DNA from: Larix sibirica
Taxonomy: Eukaryota > Streptophyta > Pinopsida > Pinales > Pinaceae
Length of the DNA: 20,098 bases
Direction: 5' to 3'
Assembly: GCA_004151065.3 (NCBI GenBank)
Contig: NWUY0300055916.1
Span: 1-20,098, forward strand
Numbering within the stretch: position 1 is the first letter of the stretch; the number at the start of each line of letters is the position of its first letter. Below the pieces are notes generated by a model. It saw only the letters and a list, made by a program, of their open reading frames with translations, ran no database searches and was not told the origin of the DNA. The position numbers and the translations under genes were made by a program. Of this stretch, positions 1-10,619 are shown one piece after another.

Positions 1-144
1 ATCCCTCCCAACCACATCGATTGGTTCAAAAATCTTATTCTAGGCCCTGATGCTTTCAAAGAAGGAAACATGGCCAATATATCACCAACCATTAAGATAG
101 ATATTTCAGTCACTCCCAACATTATATAAAACATATCACTTGGC

Positions 145-1410
145 ACGTCTTGTTCTCAACAAGAGGTTAGTGCTTACAACATGTTGTTCCAATATTTTAG
201 GGATATTTTTGCATATTCATATGCTCAATCCTCCCACTTTCCAACATCATATAGACACGTGGCCTGATGCTTCACTAGTACGATAAAAACAATGATCAAT
301 TCACCCCTCCACAAATTTTTCTATCAAAGTAGAAATCAAGAAATTACATCAAGCGGGGTTCATTTACCCTATTTCTTACACATCATGGGTCTCAAAACTA
401 GTTCCCGTTAACAAAAAGCAAGGCACCATTCATGTATGTACAGATTTTAGAGATATGAATTACACATGTCCCAAAGACAACTTCCCAACACCATTTATTG
501 ACCAACTTGTCGATGCTTGTGCTATACATAATGTCCTATCATTCATGGATGTATTTTTTGGCTACAATCAAATACTAATTCGCCAACAGGATCAATACAA
601 AACACCCTTTACTATGCCATGTGTAATTTTTTCCTATCATGCCATGTCATTTGGACTTAAAAACATTAGAGCCACATTCCAACGCACTATGTCCTATTTC
701 TTTAACAACTTAGCATGAATCATATTGGGCTACCTCAATGACCTGACGAGCAAATCCAAGAAACATGTTGACCACCTAAACGATCTCTGTATCATTTTCC
801 TGTGATGACGTTAGTTCGACCCACTTTGAACCCCCTCAAATGCTTTTTTTTGTCACAACAAAACAATTTCTCAACTTTTTTGTGTCTCAACAAGGGATCA
901 TCATTGATCCCTTGAAATCTCAAGCTATCCTTGAACTCCCCCCACCAAATATGTGATGCCATCTACAAAGCCCTCAAGGAAAAGCCAACTTCCTTTGTTG
1001 TTTTTTCCCTGATAACACTATCCAAGTGCAAATATTTTTACATCTCCTTTGAAAGGACATTCCTTTCCATTGGTGCCACCAAGCACAACATTCCTTCAAT
1101 GAGTTAAAGAAGTCACTTACCTCTACTCCTTTGGTAGCCCCACCCTGCAACTTTGATCAAGATTTTATTCTTTATTTTTCAACATCCCCCTATTTAGTTG
1201 AAGGTATCTTAGTTCAATAAAGTGAGAACCATGAGGAAAACATAATTTATTACACCAGTAAAACACTGGCAGGACAACTAATTAATTACAGTCATGATGA
1301 TAAATTGGCTTTGGTTGTCATCCTCTCAGTGCAAAATATATGCCATTACATCTTGCTTCGCAAAACAATCATAGTCGCAAACTCCAACCCTATATAGTAC
1401 ATTCTAAGTT
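145..1410 (+). pseudogene. pol: Reverse transcriptase and RNase H part of gypsy pol (dead)
   Basis: In an active element this part copies element RNA into DNA in cytoplasmic particles. The linker before RT is readable from 145 in frame 1 (motif FRDIFAYSYA). After a frameshift, RT is in frame 2 from about 311: AGFIYPISYTSWVSKLVPV, then TDFRDMNYTCPKDNF, the first catalytic Asp in FSFMD (548-550), and MSFGLKN (644-664). An in-frame TGA lies at 716-718. The active-site YxDD box reads YLND (731-742), so its first Asp is Asn. Another frame change leads to GIIIDPLKSQAILELPPP (from 894), the usual RT-RNase H connection, and the RNase H part (INYSHDDKLALVV, HYILLRKT) to about 1410. Stops inside this last frame include TGA after PPPNM, TGA in LL*KD and TAG in I*YIL. 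The family identity is secure; function is lost. Confidence 0.9.
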
Positions 1411-1439
1411 GATGACTTATCAATGGTAAGTTCTCTCAT

Positions 1440-2852
1440 TTGGTCATTATCCTCTATGAATTAGACCTAGATATTTTTATGCCCATAAGTAAAAATTCCT
1501 TGGCCCTCATCAAGTTCATAACTTCTCTCCCAACTGTTGCAGCATGACCCCTTGCAAATGATCAGTTGCATGATGAGAACTTATTCGTAATTTCTGCTAA
1601 ATAATCTTGGTATGAAGACATCCTCATATATCTCTACACATAGAGTTTGCTTCAAACCTCTCAAAGGATGATCTTTATTGTATTCATCATCAATCCCCTT
1701 GATATCTCCTCATTGGAGACATTATTTATCGGAGAGGATCTGACACCATTCTATAATGATGCTTACCCCTTGAGGAAGTAGATCAAGTCCTTAATAAATT
1801 CCAAGAAATCACATGATGTGATCACATGTCTAGATTCGATACCACCCAAAAATTCATCTACACATACTACTTTTTTCCAACACTTTTCAAAGATTGTATT
1901 CATGCAATTAGAGGATGTGAAAATCGCAATTTTTTTCCTGCAAGACCCAAGTTCCTCTAGCACCTTTGCACCCGATCATCACGGTTGACCCCTTCTACAA
2001 ATGGGGAATTGATTTCATGGAATGTCATCCTACCTCCTCCAATGAACACAATCACATTATCATTATTGTTGATTACTTCACCAAGTGGTTCAAGGAAAAT
2101 CCCACTTTCAATAACACGAGCGCCACAACCACTTGATTCTTTTCTAATCATACAATCACGTGATTTGGAATTCCTAAACATATTTTCTTTGAAAAGGGAA
2201 CTCATTTCCATAATGATATCTTCCAGGAACTATCTTTCCTACTGGGGTTTACCCATGAGTTTTCCAACCCATATTATTCACAAGCAAATGGCCAAGTTGA
2301 GGCGGTCAATAAAGTCCTCAAGACCATGCTTCAAAGGATAGTTAACAAGAGTAAGACCAGTTGGCATCACATGATTTTCTATACACTTTGGATGTACAGA
2401 ACATTAGTCAAAGTTTCCATAGGATTCACTCCCTTACACCTTGTTTATGGCATATAGGCAGTTTTACCCATAGAGTGTGATATTCCCACCCTTAAAACCA
2501 TTGTTGAACTACTTCATGATACCCTTGTGCTTGAGCAATGCTTTCTCACTTTGGAACATCTCAACGAACAACATCGCATCTCATTACAACAAAATGAGCT
2601 ATGAAGGCTCAACCAAAATCTCATTATGATTTCCAACTTTTCCCTTGTTTTTTTAGCGAAGGTGACCTTGTCTTCAAGTTTGATGCAAAAAATGACACTA
2701 AACTAGGACCATGTAAGCTCACCCTTGTTTGGAAATAACCCCATATTGTCAAAATATTCCTTCCCAATGGTGCATATGTGCTAGGAATCTTGGAAGGAGG
2801 TCTTCTTGACAACCCTATCAATGGGTTGTACTTAAAGAAATTTTATTCCTAA
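1440..2852 (+). pseudogene. pol: Integrase part of gypsy pol (dead)
   Basis: An active copy would insert the DNA copy into chromosomes. The linker after RNase H is still readable (YELDLDIFMPISKNSLAL, SWYEDILIYLYT). The zinc-binding (H2C2) part near 1840-1930 keeps FPTLFKDCIHAIRGC but has Arg where the last Cys is expected. The catalytic core starts at 1981 (VDPFYKWGIDFM, first Asp 2011-2013) and continues in frame 1 through DYFTKW and FGIPKHIF. The second catalytic Asp is replaced by Glu (GAA 2191-2193, FEKGTHF instead of the usual DNG). The Glu of ANGQVEAVNK is kept (2299-2301). FTPLHLVYGI and AVLPIECDIP follow, interrupted by TAG. The C-terminal domain (EGDLVFKFDAKND, LPNGAYVLGILEGG, PINGLYLKKFYS) is in frame 0 and ends at TAA 2850-2852, which looks like the original stop. 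Confidence 0.9.
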
Positions 2853-2957
2853 CCCATACCATCATATTTCAACAAAAATTGTAGATACACCATAATTTTT
2901 TCTTTTTACCATTTCCAGACTCATTGTTTCTAAAAAATAGCTTTGTTTATTTTGGAG

Positions 2958-3379
2958 ATGACTTCAAATATGGACTATTATGTCGAATTCACTAATAGAG
3001 CAAGTCGTTGGTCAAATAATCTTGCATCCATTGCTTGGGCCATTTACACCCAGACGCATATGCTTTTCCATATTGGTGGCACATGCTTCGAACAAGCCAC
3101 TAAAAACCAAGTAGAATATGATAATTTCATTAGATTATTGGTTGATTCCATTCATTTCCATGTTCTACATCTCCACATCCACCTGGATTATCAACTCCTT
3201 GTCACTTAGTTCAACAACGTCTTCCATGTTCATGCTCCATGTATTTTCTGAAAGTACCTATGAGTGCAACTTTTGGCTCAATAGTTCAAAATATTACGTG
3301 CATCCATGTCCCTAGAAGCTACGATACATTTGTTGACCACATCACAAATCAAGTTTTGTGTTGGTGTCTATTACATTGA
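2958..3379 (+). pseudogene. Additional RNase H-like ORF downstream of integrase (dead)
   Basis: This frame opens with its own ATG (2958-2960), about 105 bp after the pol stop. It matches the RNase H fold in order: DYYVEFTNRAS (usual FDGAS, first Asp replaced by Thr at 2991-2993), NQVEYDNF (Glu kept, 3114-3116), LHIHLDYQLLV (Asp kept, 3186-3188), then NNVFHVHAP, and after a frame change HVPRSYDTFVDHITNQVL (Asp kept, 3335-3337), ending WCLLH and TGA 3377-3379. The HVPR...D...N ending is typical of the additional (archaeal-type, aRNH) RNase H known in plant Tat-lineage elements. Internal stops include TAG 3207-3209. Three of four acidic positions remain. The family call rests on motif order and was not checked by alignment; it is the least expected piece of the element. 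Confidence 0.75.
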
Positions 3380-5640
3380 TCAATACACTATTCATTAGAG
3401 GAAATAAACATTTATGTGTTTATCATCATAGAACACCACATATGCATGAGAAAAATACAAAACAAACCATCACATACATTTGAGTCATAAATCTAGAAAG
3501 TCAAAAAACACACACACACACACACATATATATATAACATGCCATGTACATCATTCACCTCAAGGGCCACATCAAAAAATAACCTTATGGGGAGTAAACC
3601 AAAACATCATCTCCATAGTCAACAACCAATACTAGAGGTACAAAATGGGACCCAAGGTCTTAAATATCTAATTCTCTCCCTCACAGAGAAGGGGAGGAGC
3701 CATTAATGCTAGGGGCACCATAGCCTCTATAGGTACCATGACCTCTACTACTGGTGGTGGTGATAGTGTCCCGGATGTTGTACCCACTATTGTGAGAGAT
3801 GTACTGCTCCTACTTCTACAAAACCAACTATTGATGCGGATTCCTAGGCCATCCTCATATGATGGCTCTCACCCACAACACAGGCTCATTACAATACCAT
3901 ACGCCACCCAAGGATGACACACTCCGATATATGGAGACAAGTCTCCACCAACTAGTTCTCCAAATCAGCTCAAATCCTCTCATCCACACCCTCAAAGGTG
4001 ACTACAAAACACTGCTCAAGATCAATGTAACTAGCATTAGGGTCACCCCCTATTGGGGCTCCCCCACCAATATCTCTACCTCCCTCCCATTCCTTATGGA
4101 AGGCCTCCTCTCAATGGAAAGGTCGACACCAAGCTCAACTAGGATCGACTACTGCAACAGTCAATGCAGCTACATATAGAGGAGGGACATGTCCCATATC
4201 TACAACCAACAAACAACATCACAAAATTAACATCTCACATGTATATACAATAGTCGAAACATCCATGAAATCAACAAATGAATGTAAAGTATGAATACGT
4301 TATGATATGAGATTTATTGACCCATGGGTCTCCACCCATCACCAGGAATGGGAGGCAAAAGATCTGAGTCTCCTCAGAAGTCTACCCCCTACCAAGGGTA
4401 CCACTCCATGGGCCCCCTCCACTACCTCCACGCCGCCAAGTAGTTCAGGGTGAACACTTGGCCCACCAAGCCACCACTAGTATGGGGAATCATGGTGCCT
4501 CAAAAAACCATACAAGGCTCCCTCGGCCCCCAAACAAATATAACAATAGGCATCCTCAATGAAGGGAACCGCTCAAAGAAAAAAGAACATATGATTGACC
4601 CATAACAAAATTGGTCATGCCCCTATAAAAAAAAAATTGGTAAATTGAGTGCGCATGTTGAAAACCTACGTGTTCCCAGGACACCTCCATCCTATTATCT
4701 AGAACCTTCTCTGTGACAAAGAGAACTTGGACTCTAGAAATCTAGTGGGTCGCAATCGGCCCCCACACGCAAACTACGATGGTCGCCACTACCCTCACGT
4801 CAAATCCACAATATGCAAAAGAAGGATACCTCCATCCTTATTCACATCAAGGTTTCCCTTGCATTACTATGTCACCCGTTGATCCAGGGTTTTCTACCCA
4901 CTCAGAGACATATGGGTTTCCTCTTGGATACCTTGAATCAGTAAACAAGTTAAGAAATAAATATCAAAATGGTCGAAAGTGATCCTCTCGTCATCCACTA
5001 CAAAACACCCAATTGTGGGCCACACAATCCTATCATCTCCCTCAGGAGATGATCGCAGGACCTCATTAGGGGACCATCCCAGTTTTTCAATAGTCTCACC
5101 TCATGTAGGCGTTGTTGAGCCTAAGGCTGTCGAGCCACCACATGTCACAAGGCATTGAAATGGTTCTCATGCCACTCAATAACCATATCATAGTAGGTCA
5201 TGCAAAACCAAGATGAGTTAGTATTCGAAAAAGTAATTCATCACAATAAAACAATAACAAAAATAGCAAACCGTGTGACATTTGTCAAAAAAATATGCAT
5301 AGTCACACGACACATACGATGCACAACTTGCATGACATAACCATGCGGGAGTCACTCTATCAATCCACGTTAACATGTGGCTATGATCATAAACAACCAT
5401 GTGGATAAGTAGTGCAGTTAAGCACACTCACCTCTCACGTGGAATGCAACCCCTCCCAGTGGTGTGGCCGCGGCGATTCCTTGCACGGGAGATACAATGA
5501 ATAGACACACAACTACATGACTATTAGCATATACAATCACGCGGTTTTGTCGCACAGTGAATGAATATCGAAGGATTTATTTATCTTTTCCATGCAACAA
5601 TTCCTTTAAAACCCACGTGGCAGCATGGAAAACCCTTGCA
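3380..5640. other. Gene-free, relatively GC-rich stretch; possible 3' non-coding part of the retroelement
   Basis: No frame on either strand shows a recognisable protein. Short open frames near 3859, 4779 and 5218 (minus) have no family motifs. A 15-base purine run at 3685-3699 resembles a polypurine tract but is not followed by a clear TG LTR start. Two CACGTGG (G-box-like) sites occur at 5436 and 5614. C exceeds G on the plus strand, as in the pol region. It may be the long spacer seen after pol in some Tat-like elements, or an older insertion. Confidence 0.4.
3508..3536 (+). repeat. (CA)n(TA)n microsatellite
   Basis: About nine CA units run directly into about five TA units. It lies in the non-coding stretch shortly after the second RNase H frame. 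Confidence 0.95.
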
Positions 5641-7800
5641 AGCTTCCATACGGCCGCCTAGGGACCTTAAATGAAAAACCAATTAGATAGAAATGGCAAG
5701 GAGGTAATAGTGGCTTACATGGAGCTCATAGATTGAAAAATCACTGTTCCAAACATCCAAATTGGAAAATGAGGATTTAAGACAACATAACTTGAATGGT
5801 CAAAATGATTTTCAAAATGTGGCCCCACCCTTATATATAGCCATTTGCCCCAAACTTTAACTAGCTCTTTCAAGAGATCTGGAACTTCGATCAATGAGAC
5901 ATCAGCACGGTCACGATCATGATCATGAACTCTTTGTCATGGTATTATTTGTTTCATTCCCCAGGGAACTTCATGAGGACCCTATTTTTTACCATTTTTT
6001 CAGGCACGACTATCCTCTTTTATGTTATTTGCACCATTGAATGTTTTATAATGTACACTATTACACGGTGCTATTTGTTTTATGTGTGCAAGATTTTGGT
6101 TGGACAACTTCAAATATCCACTCATTGGCTTGCTGCCACCTTACCAGGTATATCTCCTTAACCTTGTATATAAGCACTATATCACCCCTCTATACATTGC
6201 ATATATCCAATTATTCCAATGATATCCTTAGGTTTCTCAAAACTCGGCAATTCACATCACACCAACCTTTATACTATTCCTTTGCTAGGTCGTAGCATTC
6301 TACCATTATGGGTGTACACACCATTACAACCCCCTATATCAAGCTCCCATTCCACTTCACCTTAAGAACAAGGAATAAATTCACCATCTCACGAAGGCAA
6401 CCACATGTCTCCCCCTTGATGCATTTTGCTGACCACCCCTATGTATTCCCCAACATATTATGGTTATGATTCACAAATGATCCCTCATCCCCACCATGAT
6501 CAGTATACCATTTGTATGCATCTCCATCTCATCAACGCCCGAGAAGGATCTTCACGGGGCCCTTCCCGCTTATTATAACACGATTAACACTTAACCATTC
6601 CTGCAAGAATGTTCTACATGGTATTAACTCGTTGGGAACTTGTCTTTTCATTTGTAACAATTTCCATAATTCTTTCATTCTTTTCTAAATAAGAGGTTCC
6701 CCAACATACTCAAAATGCAGGAATAATTTGAGTTATCATTAATTATTTTTTGAGTAGCAACATCTCTAGTCACCCTTAATCAACATAATCACAGTGTATC
6801 AATCATTGTCCACCTAAGCAACATCTTCACTATTATCATTGCCAACCTGTTACATGAGCCATTTCACTCATCTCAGTTTGGCATTACCATTTGATACCCA
6901 ATTTACAATATATCCAGTCCATCAACCTTGAGCCATCATACACCATTGGTTGAAGGTTGCTACCAAGAATTCATAATACCAACACTTACCATCGTGTCTC
7001 GTCTTGATTTTTTCATCACCCCCATTAGCTACAATATGTTCTTCATCCTAATTAATGATATCCACGTCTCGCTATATGCCTTCACTCTCATCGACTTCAA
7101 CAACACCTATTTTGAGAGTTACGGTAACACTAAATGTATCTTGGTTACCCCTCCAACAAATAGGGTTAACTTTGGCCTAAGCAAGAAGAATCATCACTTC
7201 TCCTTGCTTCAGTAGTCTCCCCTATGCTCAAGTATATCAGCTCTATACCCGCATCAAGGTGAGTCATGCATTCTGATTATTTCAGCATTCCCAACTATGA
7301 ATAAAGACTTTCAAATCTGACTTTATAAGTTGCCCACCTGGCACCTTCATTAATGTTCAAGTCGCCCACCCTAGTGGTTTCTTCAACATCATTAGCAGTT
7401 TACCTTCCCTTCGATTTACTACTCAGAGACTCCCCAACACATTCAAGACTCATTACCACATCATTAATACAACAAGCACGTCTACCTTGAAAGGGGTTGA
7501 GACCACATTCAGCCCTACCTCAACAGTTCAGAGATCAGACCCCTTAGTCTCCTCTTATTGTAATTTACTTCAACATAATTATCACGATCATAGGAATTCC
7601 TGTCTCATTTGTATAAAATCATTTATATGTGTCACCTTATAGTTTTGTACTTTGTCAATCATCACTAGCACTCCCCCATGGGATAACTTTGACCTATCAA
7701 CAATTGCTTGCTTGCTATCACCAAAACATGATATCAACATAAGTGAAAGTAACGATGATTTATTTTGGCTATATGGGTCCCTCCTAAAACCACACATCAA
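5640..7800. other. Gene-free C-rich stretch
   Basis: C strongly outnumbers G on the plus strand (for example 22 C against 5 G in 6301-6360; 15 against 7 in 7081-7140). Short open frames at 5919-6295 and 6928-7215 carry no motif I recognise and look incidental. It may belong to the internal 3' region of the upstream gypsy relic. Confidence 0.4.
5832..5839 (+). promoter_or_regulatory. TATA box, candidate LTR (U3) promoter
   Basis: TATATATA lies in a GC-rich surround (CCCCACCC before, GCCATTTGCCCC after), which is the usual setting of a plant Pol II core promoter or LTR U3/R border. It has the same orientation as the upstream pol. No second LTR copy is available for comparison, so the assignment is tentative. 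Confidence 0.3.
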
Positions 7801-8660
7801 GGGGCATCTATGATCACCTTAATTTCACACACATACAACATTTCGACAATTATTACAAAGAAACAACATTAACATACAACATGCAACTTACAAGGTTTCT
7901 TCATCAACAAAATCAACATATGAAATAAAGCAATTAATGATTGAATCATACTTCAGGTCAACCGTGCGGGTTTTTCAAAAGAAAACCACACATCACATGA
8001 GTTTGTAAAAGTCAACCAACGCAAAATCATGTGGAAATTCCCTCGAAACATGTGCACTATTGTGCCATCGCATGAAACATTAACTTCCATGACACATTTA
8101 AAGCTTTGAACCACATTTTGGCTCCAAGGAATTTGAATTGGCTTCCTTCACATGCTTGGGCATTCAATAGCCACATACTTGTACCTTCAAGTCACTTCAT
8201 GAGACGGAGCATTCACATGAAAAACTAGCTATTTTTTCACCTTCATGTGGCCTATAAAAAGAAGCCATGAGCATGCATTTCATAAAGAGAAATCAATAGC
8301 AAAGTTATACTACAAGAATCAATGTAAAAGAATCATCTTTCATCCTCATTCGTACTATCAATTGGAATTCCAAGCTCACATAGCTTCTTCCTCAAAAGGA
8401 AAGTGTTTTCCCTTCATCATCCCAATTTAGTTGGCAAGCAATTTGAGAGAGATCAAAGTCCCTCTCAAAGGGAGTGTTGGGTACCATTTTCAAGCAACAT
8501 TCTCCTAGGTGACACGATTGTATTCAAGAATTTCCATTGGACATAAACATTTCATTGAAGCTCATCTCTTTGTTGTTCTTTTCTCTCATTTATTCAATTT
8601 TTATCTTTCAAGTAATCATTATATGTGTTGGTATTCCTTTAATAGCTTCAACAATGTTTA
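7800..8660 (+). repeat. LTR-like stretch (possible 3' or solo LTR), boundaries unknown
   Basis: The segment has the make-up of a plant LTR: a proximal region of short A/C-rich motifs, a TATA box at 8253 in CATGTGGCCTATAAAAAG, a likely transcript start region about 30 bp later, and a T-rich pyrimidine stretch at 8560-8640. It lies in the plus orientation, as the pol relic upstream does. A matching second LTR is not in the window and terminal TG...CA ends with a target duplication could not be fixed, so this is a hypothesis only. Confidence 0.25.
8253..8259 (+). promoter_or_regulatory. TATA box (TATAAAA), candidate LTR promoter
   Basis: A TATAAAA motif is flanked by GGCC and GAAGCC, a good Pol II TATA context. 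No downstream gene is recognisable, which favours an LTR promoter over a host gene promoter. Confidence 0.35.
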
Positions 8661-10020
8661 TTGGACTTACTAACTATGAACTCACACTATTGCCTTGGTC
8701 ACAACCTACAAGGGAAGGAAGGATTTCCCACACTTGGGCCATTTTTTCCCACAACAGCAACCATAGGCTATATGAGACTTGTATTTTGTCTCAAAAGCCA
8801 TCCCCCTAAGCCAAATCATGATACCACCAGGACGAATCCAACTCAAGTTAAAGAAATTCCTTCCAGACAAAGTTTCAACCCAGAAGTTCAATCAGTTTTC
8901 TAGTAAGTACCCTCTTGTTAATGCCACACCTAACACTTCCAGTGCTCATAGCAATGCACATAACAGAGTCTCGGTACTTTGTTTCCACCTGTTCAAGACA
9001 TCAATGTTTTACCAATCCATAAGACTAATACATATAAATACTCACAATACCTACCTCATACAACACTTTCCTACACTTTTCAATATGATCATAGAGAGTC
9101 ATAATTCTCTGTAGTCGAATTGAACTTGAATTGTTTCCATTTTCCTTTATCCCTCTCAAAACCAAAATTATTTTTAGTTGATAATGCATTTTATCCCTCT
9201 CTAGTTCGAATCCCTTTCTTGGAAAAAGAATCCCCCTTTTGGAAACTTGCTATACTAAAAGATAGGATGATGCATCTCCCTCACTTCTTGGAAAACATGG
9301 GTATATTTTAGGAGAAGGTTTCAACTACTTCTGAAGTCATGGAAAGATGATAGGTTTAGTTAACATTTAAACTTCTAGAATCCTAGGTTGTCATCCCCAC
9401 TTATGGTATCGTGGTTTCTCTTATCATAGTCTTGCCTAATCAACTTCTAATATTTTATAAATAAATTATTTACAATATTTACAATTGCACCAACATTACA
9501 ATAATGTTTCATGGTTATAATGTTTAAATCAAAGAAAAATAATTAACAACTAATTTAAAAATAATAGTTTATTTCTAAGGGTAAAATGGGGGAATATTAC
9601 AAGGTCAACCTTGACCAAGCATAGTAATTATAATATCACGTTATATTTAATGTCGATCATGGACACATGTGAGGATTACACGATTCTTGACATTAATTAC
9701 CAATAGATTTATTTACAAAAAGGAATGTTCACTTAAGAGTACTTGTGCATGGTATTGTAATAGACATATTACTTGGACCATTAACATTTGAGATAACAAA
9801 ATTCAACAATGCGATAAAACTTGAATCAATATGAAGCAAATTTCATAGAGGATTATTGTGTTAATGTAAAGATATTTTGCAAGTAAAGAAGTCACATAAA
9901 GAAGTCACATATAAATATCAAATAATAATATTAAGTGTTAGGTGTAAAAAAAACTAATTACGTCGTAAGGCGCTTTCTTTCTAATCGAGCTTATGTTTTT
10001 TAAATGATGTGGATGAATCT
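8660..10020. other. Gene-free stretch, becoming AT-rich after about 9330
   Basis: Short open frames at 8537-9311 are hydrophobic or S/N-rich by composition and match no family I know. The C bias seen further left weakens within 8100-8900, and from about 9420 the sequence is plainly AT-rich. A purine-rich motif (AAATGGGGGA near 9586) resembles a polypurine tract but no adjacent LTR end is evident. A perfect 13-bp tandem pair (AAAGAAGTCACAT) sits at 9885-9910. Confidence 0.4.
9885..9910 (+). repeat. 13-bp perfect tandem pair
   Basis: AAAGAAGTCACAT occurs twice head to tail with no mismatch. It is probably a slippage duplication. Confidence 0.9.
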
Positions 10021-10026
10021 TGATCG

Positions 10027-10052
10027 TTAGATGGTGTTATACGACCATCTAA
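10027..10052. repeat. Perfect 9-bp hairpin (TTAGATGGT / ACCATCTAA)
   Basis: The two arms are exact reverse complements separated by an 8-base loop (10036-10043). No T tract follows and there is no gene next to it. It could be a terminus of a small mobile element or chance. Confidence 0.6.
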
Positions 10053-10530
10053 AGCTCTTCACCCATCCATCACCATCATCATATACGACAGTCATCTTCT
10101 ATTTTCATCTTGTCATCTTATCTTCCAACAATCTCGTTTGTGTGTTGATGTCTCCTTTCTTTTCGGCGCTTGACTCTTGAACCACCAATAGTCGAACACT
10201 GAGTGATAAAGTTGAACTTCTGGCTCTCAACGAAGTGATGTCCAAAACTCCCTTCTACGATGGCATAGCTCCATCACCTTACATTTCTCTCTAGCTAGAA
10301 TCACCACTTTGAGATAGAAGCCCTATCAAAATAAATTATATGCTACCATCAATCAACATTGGAAGTTGAAGTAGTCCATAAGCTTGGCTCAACTCTATTC
10401 AAGCACTCCATAAAAGTTGGAAAAACACTACCATAGAGACATTGGTCTTCTATTGGTTAGGTGCTTATAATTGTCTAATTGTCAAAAGCGAACAGTTAAT
10501 TTGCAAAACACAAACAATATGCTTTAGTTG

Positions 10531-10604
10531 TGGTGCTTCCCAAGTTCGAACTAGGGATCTTTAGTGCGTAATACTTACATGATAACCAACTACACCACAA
10601 CACC
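10531..10604 (-). tRNA. tRNA-Val(UAC)-like pseudogene or tRNA-derived SINE head
   Basis: On the minus strand, 74 nt fold as a cloverleaf. The acceptor stem GGTGTT/AGCACC pairs over six positions with one G-U, the seventh pair is a mismatch (G-A), and the discriminator base is A. The internal promoter A box reads TGGTGTAGTTGG and the B box AGTTCGAAC. The anticodon stem TAAGT/ACTAA has one mismatch and the loop ATTACGC gives anticodon TAC (valine) after the invariant T33. The T stem CCTAG/TTGGG pairs fully with two wobbles. It resembles plant tRNA-Val with scattered substitutions. The mismatches favour a pseudogene or SINE over a working gene. A TTTT run lies about 27 nt downstream. Confidence 0.6.
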
Positions 10605-10619
10605 TTGTTGTGATTTATA

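Larger units (their letters stand above)
1..3379 (+). mobile_element. Degenerate Ty3/gypsy LTR retrotransposon (Tat-like), pol region and downstream RNase H
   Basis: Similarity to Ty3/gypsy pol runs in order: linker before reverse transcriptase, RT, RNase H, zinc-binding/integrase, C-terminal domain, then a separate second RNase H-like frame. The order RT-RNH-IN assigns it to Ty3/gypsy rather than copia. The extra RNase H and the RT wording (CPKDNFPTPFIDQLVD) point to the plant Tat-like group; that lineage call is inference. The element enters from the left edge, so gag, protease and the 5' LTR are outside the window. At least four frame changes and many in-frame stops make it a non-coding relic. 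The 3' LTR was not located with certainty; candidates are discussed at 5832 and 8253. No primer-binding site is visible in the window. Confidence 0.9.

Noticed and set aside
1957-2341. Frames overlapping the integrase core on both strands (84 and 118 residues)
   Set aside because: They are shadows; the integrase motifs are read in frame 1 of the plus strand through one stop.
3685-3699. Purine run as the retroelement's polypurine tract
   Set aside because: No TG-start LTR follows directly, and longer purine-rich runs occur elsewhere, so it decides nothing.
3859-4179. 106-codon open frame in the GC-richer stretch after the gypsy relic
   Set aside because: Composition is Thr/Ser/Pro/Leu-rich with no motif, other frames nearby are similarly open, and it has no homologue I recognise.
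5915-5924. GATCATGATC palindrome as an operator-like site
   Set aside because: A 10-bp palindrome is expected by chance in 20 kb and lies next to no gene.
8537-8809. Hydrophobic 90-residue frame resembling a membrane segment
   Set aside because: It arises from a T-rich stretch inside an LTR-like region; T-rich DNA gives Leu/Ile/Phe by default.
8779-9311. Two consecutive open frames (111 and 63 residues)
   Set aside because: No family motif and they overlap other frames of equal length on both strands.
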